Source of the DNA: Streptomyces longispororuber
Lineage (GTDB): Bacteria; Actinomycetota; Actinomycetes; Streptomycetales; Streptomycetaceae
Direction of reading: 5' to 3'
DNA length: 34,609 bases
Assembly (NCBI RefSeq): GCF_024448165.1
Contig: NZ_JAMOLN010000107.1
Coordinates: forward strand, 1 to 34,609
The notes under the pieces are model-generated. The model was not told the DNA's origin and did not search any database. It saw only the letters and a list, made by a program, of their open reading frames with translations. The first letter of the stretch is position 1. Every line of letters starts with the position of its first letter. The position numbers were made by a program, and so were the translations under genes. Below, in pieces: positions 1 through 9,922 of this stretch.

Positions 1-1
1 C

Positions 2-2434
2 GGTACCGGTGTCCTGCTGCTCTGTGTCGCCGCGTCGGCGGCCTCCGCGGGCATGCACGGGGCCGATCTGCGCAGGGGCCCCGTGCCGGGCCTCGCCGCG
101 GAGTACGCGCGGGTGGGCGTGGAGTTGGAGGTCACCTCCGATCCCCGGCTCACCCGGCCGAGGATCAAGGGCGATCACGCGGCGCCGACCGCCGTGCTGA
201 TCGAGGCGGACGTGGTGCGGGTGACCGCGTCGGGCGGCGGGCGGGAGTGGCGGACGCGGACGCCGGTGCTGGTCATCGTCGACGTGCCGCGCGAGACCAG
301 TGGCACCGGGAGCACCCGTGACTCCGGGAGCACCCGTGACTCTGAGGGCAAGAGTGGCACCGGGAGCACCGAAAGCGGCACCAGTGGCGCCGGAGCGGTC
401 GACGTCTCCGTGCCCGGGCGTGGGCCTTGGTCGGCCCTGTTGCCGACCACGCGGGTGTGGGTCCGTGGCGGTCTCGCGCCATCGCTCGGGGGCGGTGACC
501 GGGTCGCGGCGGTGTTGCGGGTAGCAGAGGGGGTGCGGCCGCGCGTGGTGGGTGCGCCGAGCGGGCCGCAGCGGCTGGCCGGGAGTCTGCGCGCGGGGCT
601 GCGGGAAGCGACGCAGGGGCTGCCCGCGGATGCGCGGGCGCTGCTGCCGGGACTGGTCGTCGGTGACACGGCACGCGTCACACCGGAGCTGCACGCCGCG
701 TTCCAGGAGACGGACCTGCTGCACCTGATGGCGGTCAGCGGCGCCAACCTCACGATTCTGCTGGCCCTGCTGATCGGACCACCGGGCACCGCGCACCGCG
801 TCGAGCGGCGCGGGCTCGCACCCCGTATCGGCCTGCCGCTGAGGACGACCGCGGTTCTCGGCGGGATGCTGACGCTGGGGTTCGTGGTCGTGTGCAGACC
901 TGAGCCCAGTGTGCTGCGGGCGGCGTCGTGCGGGCTGATCGCCCTGCTCGCCATCGCCACCGGGAGGCGCAGATCCCTGATCCCGGCGCTGGCCACCGCG
1001 GTCCTGCTGCTGGTCCTGTACGACCCCTGGCTGGCGCGGAGTTACGGGTTCCTGCTGTCGGTGCTCGCCACCGGCGCGCTGTTGACCCTGGCCCCGCGGT
1101 GGAGCGCGGCGCTCCGCGGGCGAGGGGTTCCCGGGCGGCTCGCGGAGGCGCTCGGGGCAGCCGTGGCCGCGCAGGCCGTGTGCGCGCCGGTCGTCGCCGT
1201 CCTGGCGGCGCGGGTGAGTCTGGTGGCGGTGCCGTGCAATCTGCTCGCGGAGTTCGCCGTCGCGCCGGCGACCGTGCTCGGGTTCGCGGCGCTGGCGGCG
1301 GCGCCGGTGGCGATGCCCGTGGCGGAACTGCTGGCGTGGTGCGCGAGTTGGCCTGCCGGGTGGATCGCGGACATCGCCAGGACCGGGGCCGCGCTGCCGG
1401 GCAGCGGGGTGGACTGGCCCGGCGGCTGGCGCGGGGGAGCGCTGCTCGCGGTCGGCACCGTGGCCGTCGTCGTGGTGGGCCGCCGGGTGCTCGGATCGCC
1501 GTGGGTCAGTGGGCTCTGCGCGGTGCTGCTGCTCCTGGTGGTGGTGCAGCCGCCGCCGCTCGCCCGGGTGATCACCGGTTGGCCGCCGCCGGGATGGCGC
1601 CTGGTCATGTGTGACGTGGGGCAGGGGGACGCGCTCGTGCTCGCGGCGGGCGCGGGGACCGGGGTCGTGGTGGACGCGGGGCCCGATCCGATCCTCGTCG
1701 ACCGGTGCCTGCGGTCGCTGGGTGTGACGAGGGTGCCGATGGTGCTGCTCACGCACTTCCACGCGGACCACGTGGCGGGTCTCTCCGGGGTGCTGAGAGG
1801 GCGGTCCGTCGGGGCGATCGAGACGACGGGGTTCCCGGAGCCGGCGGACCAGGCCGCGCTCGTCCGGCGGCTCGCGGCGGCGCACGGGGTGCCGGTGGTC
1901 CGGGCGAGGGCCGGGGAGCGGCGCAGGGCGGGGCCGCTCGACTGGCGGGTGCTGTGGCCGCCGCCCGGCCCGGCGCCGGCCCCGGACGGGCCGAACGACG
2001 CGAGCGTCACCCTGCTCGTGCGGGTGGCCGGGCTGACGATGCTGCTGCTCGGCGACCTCGAACCGGCGGCGCAGCGGGCTCTGTCGAGGAGCGGGCCGGG
2101 GGTCGGACTGCCTCCGGTGGACGTGCTCAAGGTCGCCCACCACGGTTCGGCGTACCAGGACCCGGAGCTGATGCGGCGGGCCGCGCCCCGCCTCGCGCTG
2201 ATCTCCTGCGGGGCGGACAACCCGTACGGGCACCCGGCGCCGCGCACGGTGGCGGCGCTGCGGGCCGGGGGCGCGGCGGTGCTGCGGACGGATCGGGACG
2301 GCGCGATCGCGGTCGTGGGTGGGGGCGGGCGACGGGACCGAGCGGCGAAGGGCGGCCAGGGGCGGGACGGAGACGGATGGGACGGCGACGGATGGGGCGG
2401 AGACGGTTTGGGGGTGGCGCATTTCGATCGCTGA
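2..2434 (+). CDS. comEC: ComEC/Rec2-family DNA-uptake channel protein, 5' end outside window
   Basis: The reading frame is open from the window edge, so the first residues are missing; 810 residues are visible. ComEC forms the inner-membrane channel for single-stranded DNA in natural transformation. After an N-terminal OB-like part (about residues 20-200), a long stretch of hydrophobic helices (about 205-520) includes the competence-domain sequence HLMAVSGANLTILLALL. The C-terminal metallo-beta-lactamase-like domain starts near 530: DVGQGDA at about 538, HFHADH at about 585-590, then LLLGDLE and KVAHHGS. The metal-binding set therefore looks intact and nuclease activity is plausible. Two oddities are an 18-bp tandem duplication giving GSTRDS twice in the OB-like part, and a Gly/Asp/Trp-rich tail. 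Streptomyces are not known for natural competence, so the role is uncertain although the family call is firm. Confidence 0.92.
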   Translation, partial: GTGVLLLCVAASAASAGMHGADLRRGPVPGLAAEYARVGVELEVTSDPRLTRPRIKGDHAAPTAVLIEADVVRVTASGGGREWRTRTPVLVIVDVPRETSGTGSTRDSGSTRDSEGKSGTGSTESGTSGAGAVDVSVPGRGPWSALLPTTRVWVRGGLAPSLGGGDRVAAVLRVAEGVRPRVVGAPSGPQRLAGSLRAGLREATQGLPADARALLPGLVVGDTARVTPELHAAFQETDLLHLMAVSGANLTILLALLIGPPGTAHRVERRGLAPRIGLPLRTTAVLGGMLTLGFVVVCRPEPSVLRAASCGLIALLAIATGRRRSLIPALATAVLLLVLYDPWLARSYGFLLSVLATGALLTLAPRWSAALRGRGVPGRLAEALGAAVAAQAVCAPVVAVLAARVSLVAVPCNLLAEFAVAPATVLGFAALAAAPVAMPVAELLAWCASWPAGWIADIARTGAALPGSGVDWPGGWRGGALLAVGTVAVVVVGRRVLGSPWVSGLCAVLLLLVVVQPPPLARVITGWPPPGWRLVMCDVGQGDALVLAAGAGTGVVVDAGPDPILVDRCLRSLGVTRVPMVLLTHFHADHVAGLSGVLRGRSVGAIETTGFPEPADQAALVRRLAAAHGVPVVRARAGERRRAGPLDWRVLWPPPGPAPAPDGPNDASVTLLVRVAGLTMLLLGDLEPAAQRALSRSGPGVGLPPVDVLKVAHHGSAYQDPELMRRAAPRLALISCGADNPYGHPAPRTVAALRAGGAAVLRTDRDGAIAVVGGGGRRDRAAKGGQGRDGDGWDGDGWGGDGLGVAHFDR
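306..341 (+). repeat. 18-bp perfect tandem duplication inside comEC
   Basis: The 18-bp unit beginning ccgggagcac occurs twice head to tail (306-323 and 324-341). A degenerate third piece, accgggagcacc, follows at about 359-370. The length is a multiple of three, so it encodes GSTRDS twice and keeps the frame. The surrounding segment (about 300-400) is Ser/Thr/Gly-rich low-complexity linker. Confidence 0.85.
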
Positions 2435-2789
2435 TCCGTCGCTGTGGGCACGGGCCGGGTGCCGTGCGGGAGAGGAGCCGTGGTGCTGGCGGCGCCGCGC
2501 GTGGCCGTCCGTGGTGGTGCGCGGGCTGTGGGTGACGGGACCCGGCGACCGCGGCCGGACCGGTCGGCGGACTGTGTCGGAACCGTTGCTACCCGTGAGT
2601 AGAAATGCCTCTGAGCTGGCCAAACGCTAACCGGAAGGATGAATTCGGTGCGGTCGTGGGCAGTGCTGCACCTACCGTTCCATTCCCGCGATGTGGGCTC
2701 GTGTTGCCTCGAAAGCCGCAACGGTGGTCGAATGCTTCTTCGTTCAAGTAGCAATGACAGCCGTCAAGGCGCACTGGGGTGGGTAGTTC
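2435..2789. other. 355-bp gap between comEC and the YceI gene, with a weak dyad
   Basis: No convincing gene is present. The second half is less GC-rich than its surroundings. A 14-bp dyad CTAC-N6-GTAG lies at 2589-2602 and could be a protein-binding site, but no regulator can be assigned. An ATG at 2639 has a GGAAGG immediately before it, too close to act as a ribosome-binding site, and opens a frame without family resemblance that runs into the YceI gene. The promoter for the YceI gene probably lies in 2600-2780. Confidence 0.4.
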
Positions 2790-3671
2790 ATGTTCGGCCG
2801 CTGGCTGGGAAACCGTACGAACCGGGCTCAACGGACAAGTCCCCTGGCGGCGGTGACGGTGCCGCCCAGTGCGGGGGTGCTCAGCTGCCGCGTCCTCGAT
2901 CCCGTCAACGAACCGGTGCGGGGCGCCGAGTTCGCGGTGAGCGACGCGATGGGGCGCAAGGTGGTCAGCGGGGGCACCGACCCGTTCGGCTCGTTCATGG
3001 CGGCCGTGCCCGCCGGGGACTACCGGCTCGCCGTCTCGGCGGAGGGGTACGCGCCGTTCCGGGGGAGCGCCACCGTCACCGAGAGCGGGCACGCCCCGCT
3101 CGGTGACGTGACGCTCCAGGTCGCTCCGCCGCCGCAGCTGCCGCAGCCGGGCGACTGGGAGATCGAGCCGATGCACTCCTCGATCGCGTTCACGGCGCGG
3201 CACATCGGGCTCGCCCGGATCCACGGCAGGTTCAACACCTTCGCGGGGGCCCTGCGCGTCGCCGAGCGCATCGAGCAGTCCGCGATGCACGTCGTCATCG
3301 ACGCCTCGTCCATCGACACGAACGTGAAGATGCGCGACGACCACCTCAGGTCGGCGGACTTCCTCGACGTCGAGCGCTTCCCGACGCTGGAGTTCTACAG
3401 CGAGCGCTTCGTGCACAAGGGCGGCAGCCGCTGGGCGATCACCGGTGCGCTCTCGCTGCACGGCGTGACCCGCACGGTCACCCTGGACGCGGAGTACCTG
3501 GGCCTGGGCAACGGCATGGAGGGCGAGACCCGCGCCGCCTGCCGCGCCACCGTCGAGCTGCACCGCGACGACTTCACCGTCAGCTGGCAGACCATGCTGG
3601 CGCGCGGCATCGCCGTGGTCGGCTCCAGCGTCAGGATCGATCTCGACGTGCAGATCGTGCCGAAGGACTGA
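2790..3671 (+). CDS. YceI-like lipid-binding domain protein with N-terminal carboxypeptidase-regulatory/Cna-B-like domain
   Basis: The 293-residue product has two parts. Residues about 30-110 (LSCRVLDPVNEPVRGAEF through GDYRLAVSAEGY and GDVTL) look like a carboxypeptidase-regulatory or Cna-B beta-sandwich. Residues about 117-293 are a YceI domain: WEIEPMHSSIAFTARHIG, then DDHLRSADFLDVERFP and the closing RIDLDVQIVPKD. YceI proteins are lipocalin-like barrels that bind polyisoprenoid or amide lipids. E. coli YceI is periplasmic, but no classical signal peptide is seen here, only a basic N-terminus, so the product may be cytoplasmic or use another export route. The ATG at 2790 has only a GGTGGG-like sequence before it. 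The gene has its own long upstream gap and is probably transcribed separately from comEC. Confidence 0.85.
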   Translation: MFGRWLGNRTNRAQRTSPLAAVTVPPSAGVLSCRVLDPVNEPVRGAEFAVSDAMGRKVVSGGTDPFGSFMAAVPAGDYRLAVSAEGYAPFRGSATVTESGHAPLGDVTLQVAPPPQLPQPGDWEIEPMHSSIAFTARHIGLARIHGRFNTFAGALRVAERIEQSAMHVVIDASSIDTNVKMRDDHLRSADFLDVERFPTLEFYSERFVHKGGSRWAITGALSLHGVTRTVTLDAEYLGLGNGMEGETRAACRATVELHRDDFTVSWQTMLARGIAVVGSSVRIDLDVQIVPKD

Positions 3672-3712
3672 CCCCGTGCGGTCCCGCCGCCGACGTGCCC
3701 GAAGATGGTGCC

Positions 3713-3958
3713 GTGAGCGATGTGAGACACGTACTGGTGCTGCCCGACCGTGACGCCGCGGAGGAGGCCGCCGAAGCGCTCGGGGAGCGCTTCCGGGTGA
3801 CCGAGGAGCCCCAGCTCGTACGGGACGCGCTGGCCGGTGAGGACGACGCCGAGGACGCGCAGTGGCTGCTGGTCGTCGAGGATCCGGAGGGCCGGCTCGA
3901 CGCCAAGGAGCTGGACGCGTTCGCGGGCGAGTGGGACGGGTGGCGCGAGGAGCCCTAG
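3713..3958 (+). CDS. small acidic protein, possibly ribonuclease E inhibitor RraB-like
   Basis: This is an 81-residue acidic protein starting MSDVRHVLVLPDRD. The tail (WLLVVEDPEGRL, then LDAFAGEWDGW) resembles the end of RraB-type RNase E regulators. The assignment is from sequence feel and is tentative. GTG 3713 was chosen over GTG 3695 because GAAGAT sits exactly 6 nt before it, matching the leaderless promoter pattern seen at other genes here. It lies 41 nt after the YceI gene and 58 nt before holA, on the same strand. If the function is right, it would bind RNase E/G and slow mRNA decay. Confidence 0.6.
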   Translation: MSDVRHVLVLPDRDAAEEAAEALGERFRVTEEPQLVRDALAGEDDAEDAQWLLVVEDPEGRLDAKELDAFAGEWDGWREEP

Positions 3959-4016
3959 CCCCGGACGACCCCGGCCCCGGCCGGGTTGTCAGTGGTGCGT
4001 GGGATGCTTGTCCGCG

Positions 4017-5006
4017 ATGGCCAGGAAGACTGCAAACGACGATCCACTCGCCCCCCTCACCGTCGCGGTGGGCCAGGAGGACCTGCTGCTCGACCGCGCG
4101 GTGCAGCAGGTGGTGGCGGCCGCGCGCGCGGCCGACGCGGACACCGATGTGCGCGATCTGAGCCCCGACCAGCTGCAGCCGGGCACGCTCGCCGAGCTGA
4201 CGAGCCCGTCACTGTTCGCCGAGCGCAAGGTCGTCGTCGTGCGCAATGCGCAGGACCTGTCGGCGGACACCGTCAAGGACGTCAAGGCATACCTCGGCTC
4301 ACCCGTCGAGGAGATCACTCTGGTGCTGCTGCACGCCGGCGGCGCCAAGGGCAAGGGGCTGCTCGACGCGGCCCGCAAGGCGGGGGCCCGGGAGGTCGCC
4401 TGCCCCAAGATGACCAAGCCGGCGGACCGGTTGTCGTTCGTGCGCGGAGAGTTCCGCACGCTCGGGCGGTCCGCCACGCCCGAGGCGTGCCAGGCGCTCG
4501 TGGACTCCATCGGGAGCGATCTGCGGGAGCTGGCGTCCGCCGCGGCCCAGCTCACCGCCGACGTCGAGGGGACCATCGACGAGGCCGTCGTCGGCCGGTA
4601 CTACACGGGGCGGGCCGAGGCGTCCAGCTTCACCGTGGCCGACCGGGCGGTGGAGGGGCGGGCCGCCGAGGCGCTGGAGGCGTTGCGGTGGTCGCTCGCG
4701 ACCGGGGTCGCGCCGGTGCTGATCACCAGTGCGCTGGCTCAGGGGGTGCGGGCCATCGGGAAGCTGTCGTCCGCGCGCGGGGGCCGGCCGGCCGATCTCG
4801 CGCGGGAGCTGGGGATGCCGCCGTGGAAGATCGATCGGGTGCGGCAGCAGATGCGGGGGTGGACTCCGGACGGGGTCTCCGTCGCGTTGCGGGCCGTGGC
4901 CGAGGCGGATGCCGGGGTCAAGGGTGGGGGGGACGATCCTGAGTACGCCCTGGAGAAGGCGGTCGTCGCCGTTGCCCGGGCTGCTCGGGCGCAGGGGCGG
5001 GCGTAG
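4017..5006 (+). CDS. holA: DNA polymerase III subunit delta
   Basis: The 329-residue product matches the delta subunit of the clamp loader, which opens the beta sliding clamp during replication. Visible landmarks are the N-terminal PLTVAVGQEDLLLDRAV, the LFAERKVVVVRNAQ strand of the AAA+-like fold, and the helical C-terminal collar (LRWSLATGVAPVLITSALA, then GMPPWKIDRVRQQM). The length is typical. ATG 4017 gives MARKTANDDPLAPLTV; there is no clear ribosome-binding site, but GATGCT lies 8 nt upstream, so the message may be leaderless. A comEC-holA-rpsT neighbourhood is usual in actinobacteria and supports the call. The gene converges on rpsT, with a hairpin between them. Confidence 0.93.
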   Translation: MARKTANDDPLAPLTVAVGQEDLLLDRAVQQVVAAARAADADTDVRDLSPDQLQPGTLAELTSPSLFAERKVVVVRNAQDLSADTVKDVKAYLGSPVEEITLVLLHAGGAKGKGLLDAARKAGAREVACPKMTKPADRLSFVRGEFRTLGRSATPEACQALVDSIGSDLRELASAAAQLTADVEGTIDEAVVGRYYTGRAEASSFTVADRAVEGRAAEALEALRWSLATGVAPVLITSALAQGVRAIGKLSSARGGRPADLARELGMPPWKIDRVRQQMRGWTPDGVSVALRAVAEADAGVKGGGDDPEYALEKAVVAVARAARAQGRA

Positions 5007-5068
5007 GGGTTTTCCGCCCCCGCGGACCTGTCCCGTTCCGTCGCTTCCCGTCGTCTCCCGTCCCGTCC

Positions 5069-5087
5069 CTGGGGGCTGCGCCCCCAG
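5069..5087. terminator. GC-rich hairpin after holA
   Basis: A perfect 8-bp inverted repeat (ctgggggc / gcccccag) has a 3-nt loop. It lies 62 nt after the holA stop and has no T tract. It may terminate holA transcription or be one copy of a dispersed palindromic repeat. Confidence 0.5.
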
Positions 5088-5109
5088 ACCCCCGCTGTCG
5101 GCCTTCGGC

Positions 5110-5177
5110 CTCGTCCTCAAGCGCCGGACGGGCTGGAGAGTAGCGGCCCTCGTCCTCAAGTGCCGGACGGGCTGGGA
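5110..5177 (+). repeat. two direct copies of a 29-bp intergenic repeat
   Basis: The copies begin ctcgtcctcaag at 5110 and 5149, and each continues into gccggacgggctgg. They differ at one base in the aligned core and are 39 bp apart. The motif resembles repeats scattered between genes in Streptomyces (general knowledge, not searched). Confidence 0.7.
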
Positions 5178-5208
5178 AGCCGGGCTGAGCGGAACCCGGA
5201 CAGACCAG

Positions 5209-5240
5209 AGCCCCGCCTCGAAGTTCATCGAGGCGGGGCT
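5209..5240. terminator. bidirectional hairpin between holA and rpsT
   Basis: A perfect 12-bp stem, agccccgcctcg paired with cgaggcggggct, has an 8-nt loop. It sits between two convergent genes. There is no uridine run on either side, which is usual for GC-rich actinobacterial terminators. Confidence 0.75.
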
Positions 5241-5365
5241 CCGGATCACGCATCACATGAGCCGCACCCGCGTGGCGAACGCAGTCGCGTGCGGCTCGGG
5301 GTGCCGGTCGGGGGCGGATGAGAGAGGGCCCGCCCGGGTCCCACCGGCGTCAAATCAGGTCAGGT

Positions 5366-5632
5366 TCAGGCCTTGAGGGCAGCGACCTTGGAAGCAAGCG
5401 CCGACTTCTTGTTGGCGGCCTGGTTCTTGTGGATGACGCCCTTCGAGACGGCCTTGTCGAGCTGACGCGCGGCAGCGCGCTGAGCCTCGACGGCCTTCTC
5501 GACGTCACCCGCGGCAGCGGCCTCGCGGGCCTTGCGGATCGCGGTCTTCAGGGAGGACTTGACGGCCTTGTTGCGCAGCCGAGCCTTCTCGTTGGTCTTG
5601 ATCCGCTTGATCTGGGACTTGATGTTCGCCAC
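5366..5632 (-). CDS. rpsT: 30S ribosomal protein S20
   Basis: The 88-residue basic protein begins ANIKSQIKRIKTNEKARLRN after the initiator and ends KSALASKVAALKA, the standard S20 sequence and length. S20 binds 16S rRNA early in 30S assembly. The GTG start at 5632 is preceded by AAAGG at a good distance on the minus strand. The frame stays open further upstream, but that extension has no S20 similarity. The gene is divergent from lepA, with 236 bp between starts. The leader contains a short dyad (GTGA-N3-TCAC) that might matter for autoregulation, though this is only a guess. Confidence 0.96.
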   Translation of the reverse strand: MANIKSQIKRIKTNEKARLRNKAVKSSLKTAIRKAREAAAAGDVEKAVEAQRAAARQLDKAVSKGVIHKNQAANKKSALASKVAALKA

Positions 5633-5868
5633 GAAATGAGCCTTTGCAGGTTCAGGCACGGGGCCGGTGAAGGTCCCGTACCGGTGATTTTCACTGAGTG
5701 TGTGCCTCGCGCTGAGAGGGCATGAGACACAGCTGCCCACGGTACCAGCCGTACTCCCACCGGCCCAAACCGTGCCCAGCCCCCGGGCCGTGGGACCATG
5801 GAAGCTACGTATCGATCCCAACCGAGGCCGACCTGAGGCAAACGGCGCCTCAAGAGACAGGACCCTGC

Positions 5869-7734
5869 GTGCCCGCGACCCCTAACAATGTGCCCGAGCC
5901 GAGCCGTACCGACCCGGCTCTGATCCGCAATTTCTGCATCATCGCGCACATCGACCACGGCAAGTCCACGCTCGCCGACCGGATGCTCCAGCTGACCGGA
6001 GTGGTCGAGCAGCGGCAGATGCGTGCTCAGTACCTCGACCGGATGGACATCGAGCGTGAGCGCGGTATCACGATCAAGTCCCAGGCCGTGCGTCTGCCGT
6101 GGGCCCCGACCCACGACAAGAGCAATACGCACATCCTGAACATGATCGACACCCCGGGCCACGTGGACTTCACGTACGAGGTCTCGCGCTCGCTCGCCGC
6201 GTGCGAGGGGACGATCCTGCTCGTCGACGCCGCCCAGGGCATCGAGGCCCAGACCCTCGCCAACCTGTACCTGGCGATGGAGAACGACCTCACGATCATC
6301 CCGGTCCTCAACAAGATCGACCTGCCTGCGGCCCAGCCCGAGAAGTTCTCCGAGGAGCTGGCGAACCTCGTCGGCTGCCAGCCCGAGGACGTGCTCAAGG
6401 TCTCCGCGAAGACCGGCATGGGCGTCGAGACGCTGCTCGACAAGGTCGTCGCCGAGATCCCGAACCCGGTCGGCGTGAAGGACGCGCCCGCCCGCGCGAT
6501 GATCTTCGACTCGGTCTACGACTCGTACCGCGGCGTCGTCACGTACGTCCGTGTCATCGACGGCCAGCTCAACAAGCGCGAGCGGATCCGGATGATGTCG
6601 ACCGGCGCGACGCACGAGCTGCTGGAGATCGGTACGAACTCGCCCGAGATGCTGTCGGCCGACGGCCTCGGCGTCGGCGAGGTGGGCTACCTCATCACCG
6701 GTGTGAAGGACGTCCGCCAGTCCAAGGTCGGTGACACGATCACCTCCCTGCACAACGGCGCGACGGAGGCCCTCGGCGGCTACAAGGACCCGAAGCCGAT
6801 GGTCTTCTCGGGTCTGTATCCGCTGGACGGCTCGGACTACCCCGAGCTGCGCGACGCCCTCGACAAGCTGCAGCTCAACGATGCGGCGCTGGTCTACGAG
6901 CCGGAGACCTCGGCCGCCCTCGGCTTCGGTTTCCGCGTCGGCTTCCTCGGCCTGCTGCACCTCGACGTGATCCGCGAGCGCCTGGAGCGCGAGTTCGGTC
7001 TCGACCTGATCGCCACCGCGCCGAACGTGGTCTACCGCGTCGACATGGAGGACGGCACCGAGCACGTCGTCACGAACCCGAGCGAGTTCCCCGAGGGGAA
7101 GATCGACAAGGTCTACGAGCCGGTCGTCCGCGCCACCATCCTCGCCCCGTCCGAGTTCATCGGGTCGATCATGGAGCTGTGCCAGACCCGGCGCGGCGTG
7201 CTGCTCGGCATGGACTACCTGTCGGAGGACCGGGTCGAGATCCGGTACACGCTGCCGCTCGCCGAGATCGTCTTCGACTTCTTCGACCAGCTGAAGTCCA
7301 AGACGCGCGGGTACGCCTCGCTCGACTACGAGCCCACCGGCGAGCAGACCGCGCACCTGGTCAAGGTCGACATCCTGCTGCACGGCGACAAGGTCGACGC
7401 CTTCTCCGCCATCACGCACCGCGACCAGGCCTACGCCTACGGCGTCCGGCTCGTCGCCAAGCTGCGCGAGCTGATCCCGCGGCAGGCCTTCGAGGTCCCG
7501 ATCCAGGCCGCGATCGGCTCCCGGGTCATCGCCCGCGAGACCATCCGCGCCATCCGCAAGGACGTCCTCGCCAAGTGCTACGGCGGTGACATCTCCCGTA
7601 AGCGGAAGCTGCTGGAGAAGCAGAAGGAGGGCAAGAAGCGCATGAAGATGGTCGGCTCCGTCGAGGTGCCGCAGGAAGCCTTCATCGCGGTTCTGTCCAG
7701 CGACGACAGCGGTGGCGGCAAGAGCAAGAAGTAA
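5869..7734 (+). CDS. lepA: elongation factor 4 (LepA), back-translocating GTPase
   Basis: The 621-residue product is a full-length EF4. It binds stalled or mis-translocated ribosomes and acts on the elongation cycle, and it is also implicated in 30S biogenesis. The GTPase domain shows the P-loop AHIDHGKST (residues 26-34), the switch region RERGITIKSQ, DTPGHVDF and NKIDLP. Later domains include GFRVGFLGLLHLD (domain III) and the LepA-specific C-terminal domain with KCYGGDISRKRKLLEKQKEG. The GTG start at 5869 fits family length and has AGGA 6 nt upstream; longer in-frame starts add a non-conserved segment. A strong intrinsic terminator follows the stop. Confidence 0.97.
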   Translation: MPATPNNVPEPSRTDPALIRNFCIIAHIDHGKSTLADRMLQLTGVVEQRQMRAQYLDRMDIERERGITIKSQAVRLPWAPTHDKSNTHILNMIDTPGHVDFTYEVSRSLAACEGTILLVDAAQGIEAQTLANLYLAMENDLTIIPVLNKIDLPAAQPEKFSEELANLVGCQPEDVLKVSAKTGMGVETLLDKVVAEIPNPVGVKDAPARAMIFDSVYDSYRGVVTYVRVIDGQLNKRERIRMMSTGATHELLEIGTNSPEMLSADGLGVGEVGYLITGVKDVRQSKVGDTITSLHNGATEALGGYKDPKPMVFSGLYPLDGSDYPELRDALDKLQLNDAALVYEPETSAALGFGFRVGFLGLLHLDVIRERLEREFGLDLIATAPNVVYRVDMEDGTEHVVTNPSEFPEGKIDKVYEPVVRATILAPSEFIGSIMELCQTRRGVLLGMDYLSEDRVEIRYTLPLAEIVFDFFDQLKSKTRGYASLDYEPTGEQTAHLVKVDILLHGDKVDAFSAITHRDQAYAYGVRLVAKLRELIPRQAFEVPIQAAIGSRVIARETIRAIRKDVLAKCYGGDISRKRKLLEKQKEGKKRMKMVGSVEVPQEAFIAVLSSDDSGGGKSKK

Positions 7735-7753
7735 CGCTCCGCACCGAACGAGC

Positions 7754-7796
7754 GGTGGGTCCGGCACGCACATGCGTGGCGGGCCCACCTTTTTTG
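7754..7796 (+). terminator. intrinsic terminator of lepA
   Basis: A 17-bp imperfect stem (ggtgggtccgg... with ...gggcccacc) closes almost without a loop. It is followed directly by six T residues from 7790, making a classic rho-independent terminator 19 nt after the lepA stop. Confidence 0.92.
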
Positions 7797-7900
7797 TGTG
7801 GGCCCTGTGTGGGCGGAGGCTCCTGGGACGGCCCGGTCGAAGTTGAGTGCCGGAGCCTCTTACGCGGCGGGCGAGTGACCCTTACCCTGATCACTGCTTG

Positions 7901-7970
7901 CTAGTTACTCGCCAGTTAAACAAGCTGCGATTCAACAAGCCCCGTATGACCAAGCCGCCTAGGAACAAGC
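7901..7970 (+). promoter_or_regulatory. upstream region of the acyl-CoA ligase gene: TTACT-N4-AGTTAA dyad and 15-nt periodic AACAAGC repeats
   Basis: An AT-richer island precedes the ligase gene. TTACT-CGCC-AGTTAA at 7905-7919 is a short imperfect dyad of the kind bound by TetR-family fatty-acid regulators, though no regulator is assigned. Immediately after it AACAAGC, or ACCAAGC once, occurs at 7919, 7934, 7949 and 7964, exactly 15 nt apart. The ribosome-binding site (GGAGGA, 7989-7994) follows. Confidence 0.5.
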
Positions 7971-7998
7971 CGCACTGTCGCGGGCCCCGGAGGACGTC

Positions 7999-9888
<1,890 letters not shown>

Positions 9889-9900
9889 GGCCCGGACGAC

Positions 9901-9922
9901 GAGGCGCCCCTAGGGGCGTCTC
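9901..9922. terminator. palindrome between convergent acyl-CoA ligase and receiver genes
   Basis: The 22-bp inverted repeat gaggcgcccc-ta-ggggcgtctc has one G-T pair. It overlaps the TAG stop (9910-9912) of the minus-strand gene, so it can act on both strands. Confidence 0.7.

Larger units (their letters stand above)
5007..5365. other. convergent holA/rpsT gap containing dispersed Streptomyces repeats and hairpins
   Basis: No gene is seen in these 359 bp. They hold a compact hairpin at 5069-5087 (8-bp stem ctgggggc, 3-nt loop), two direct copies of a roughly 29-bp motif at 5110-5177, a strong 12-bp hairpin at 5209-5240, and a 9-bp stem with a long loop at 5259-5297. The first two elements look like intergenic repeats found many times in Streptomyces chromosomes; copy number cannot be checked here. 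Confidence 0.7.

Noticed and set aside
2639..3106. ATG-started frame with GGAAGG directly before it, running into the YceI gene
   Set aside because: The purine run touches the ATG, too close for a ribosome-binding site; the protein has no family resemblance and most of its length is antiphase to the well-supported YceI gene.
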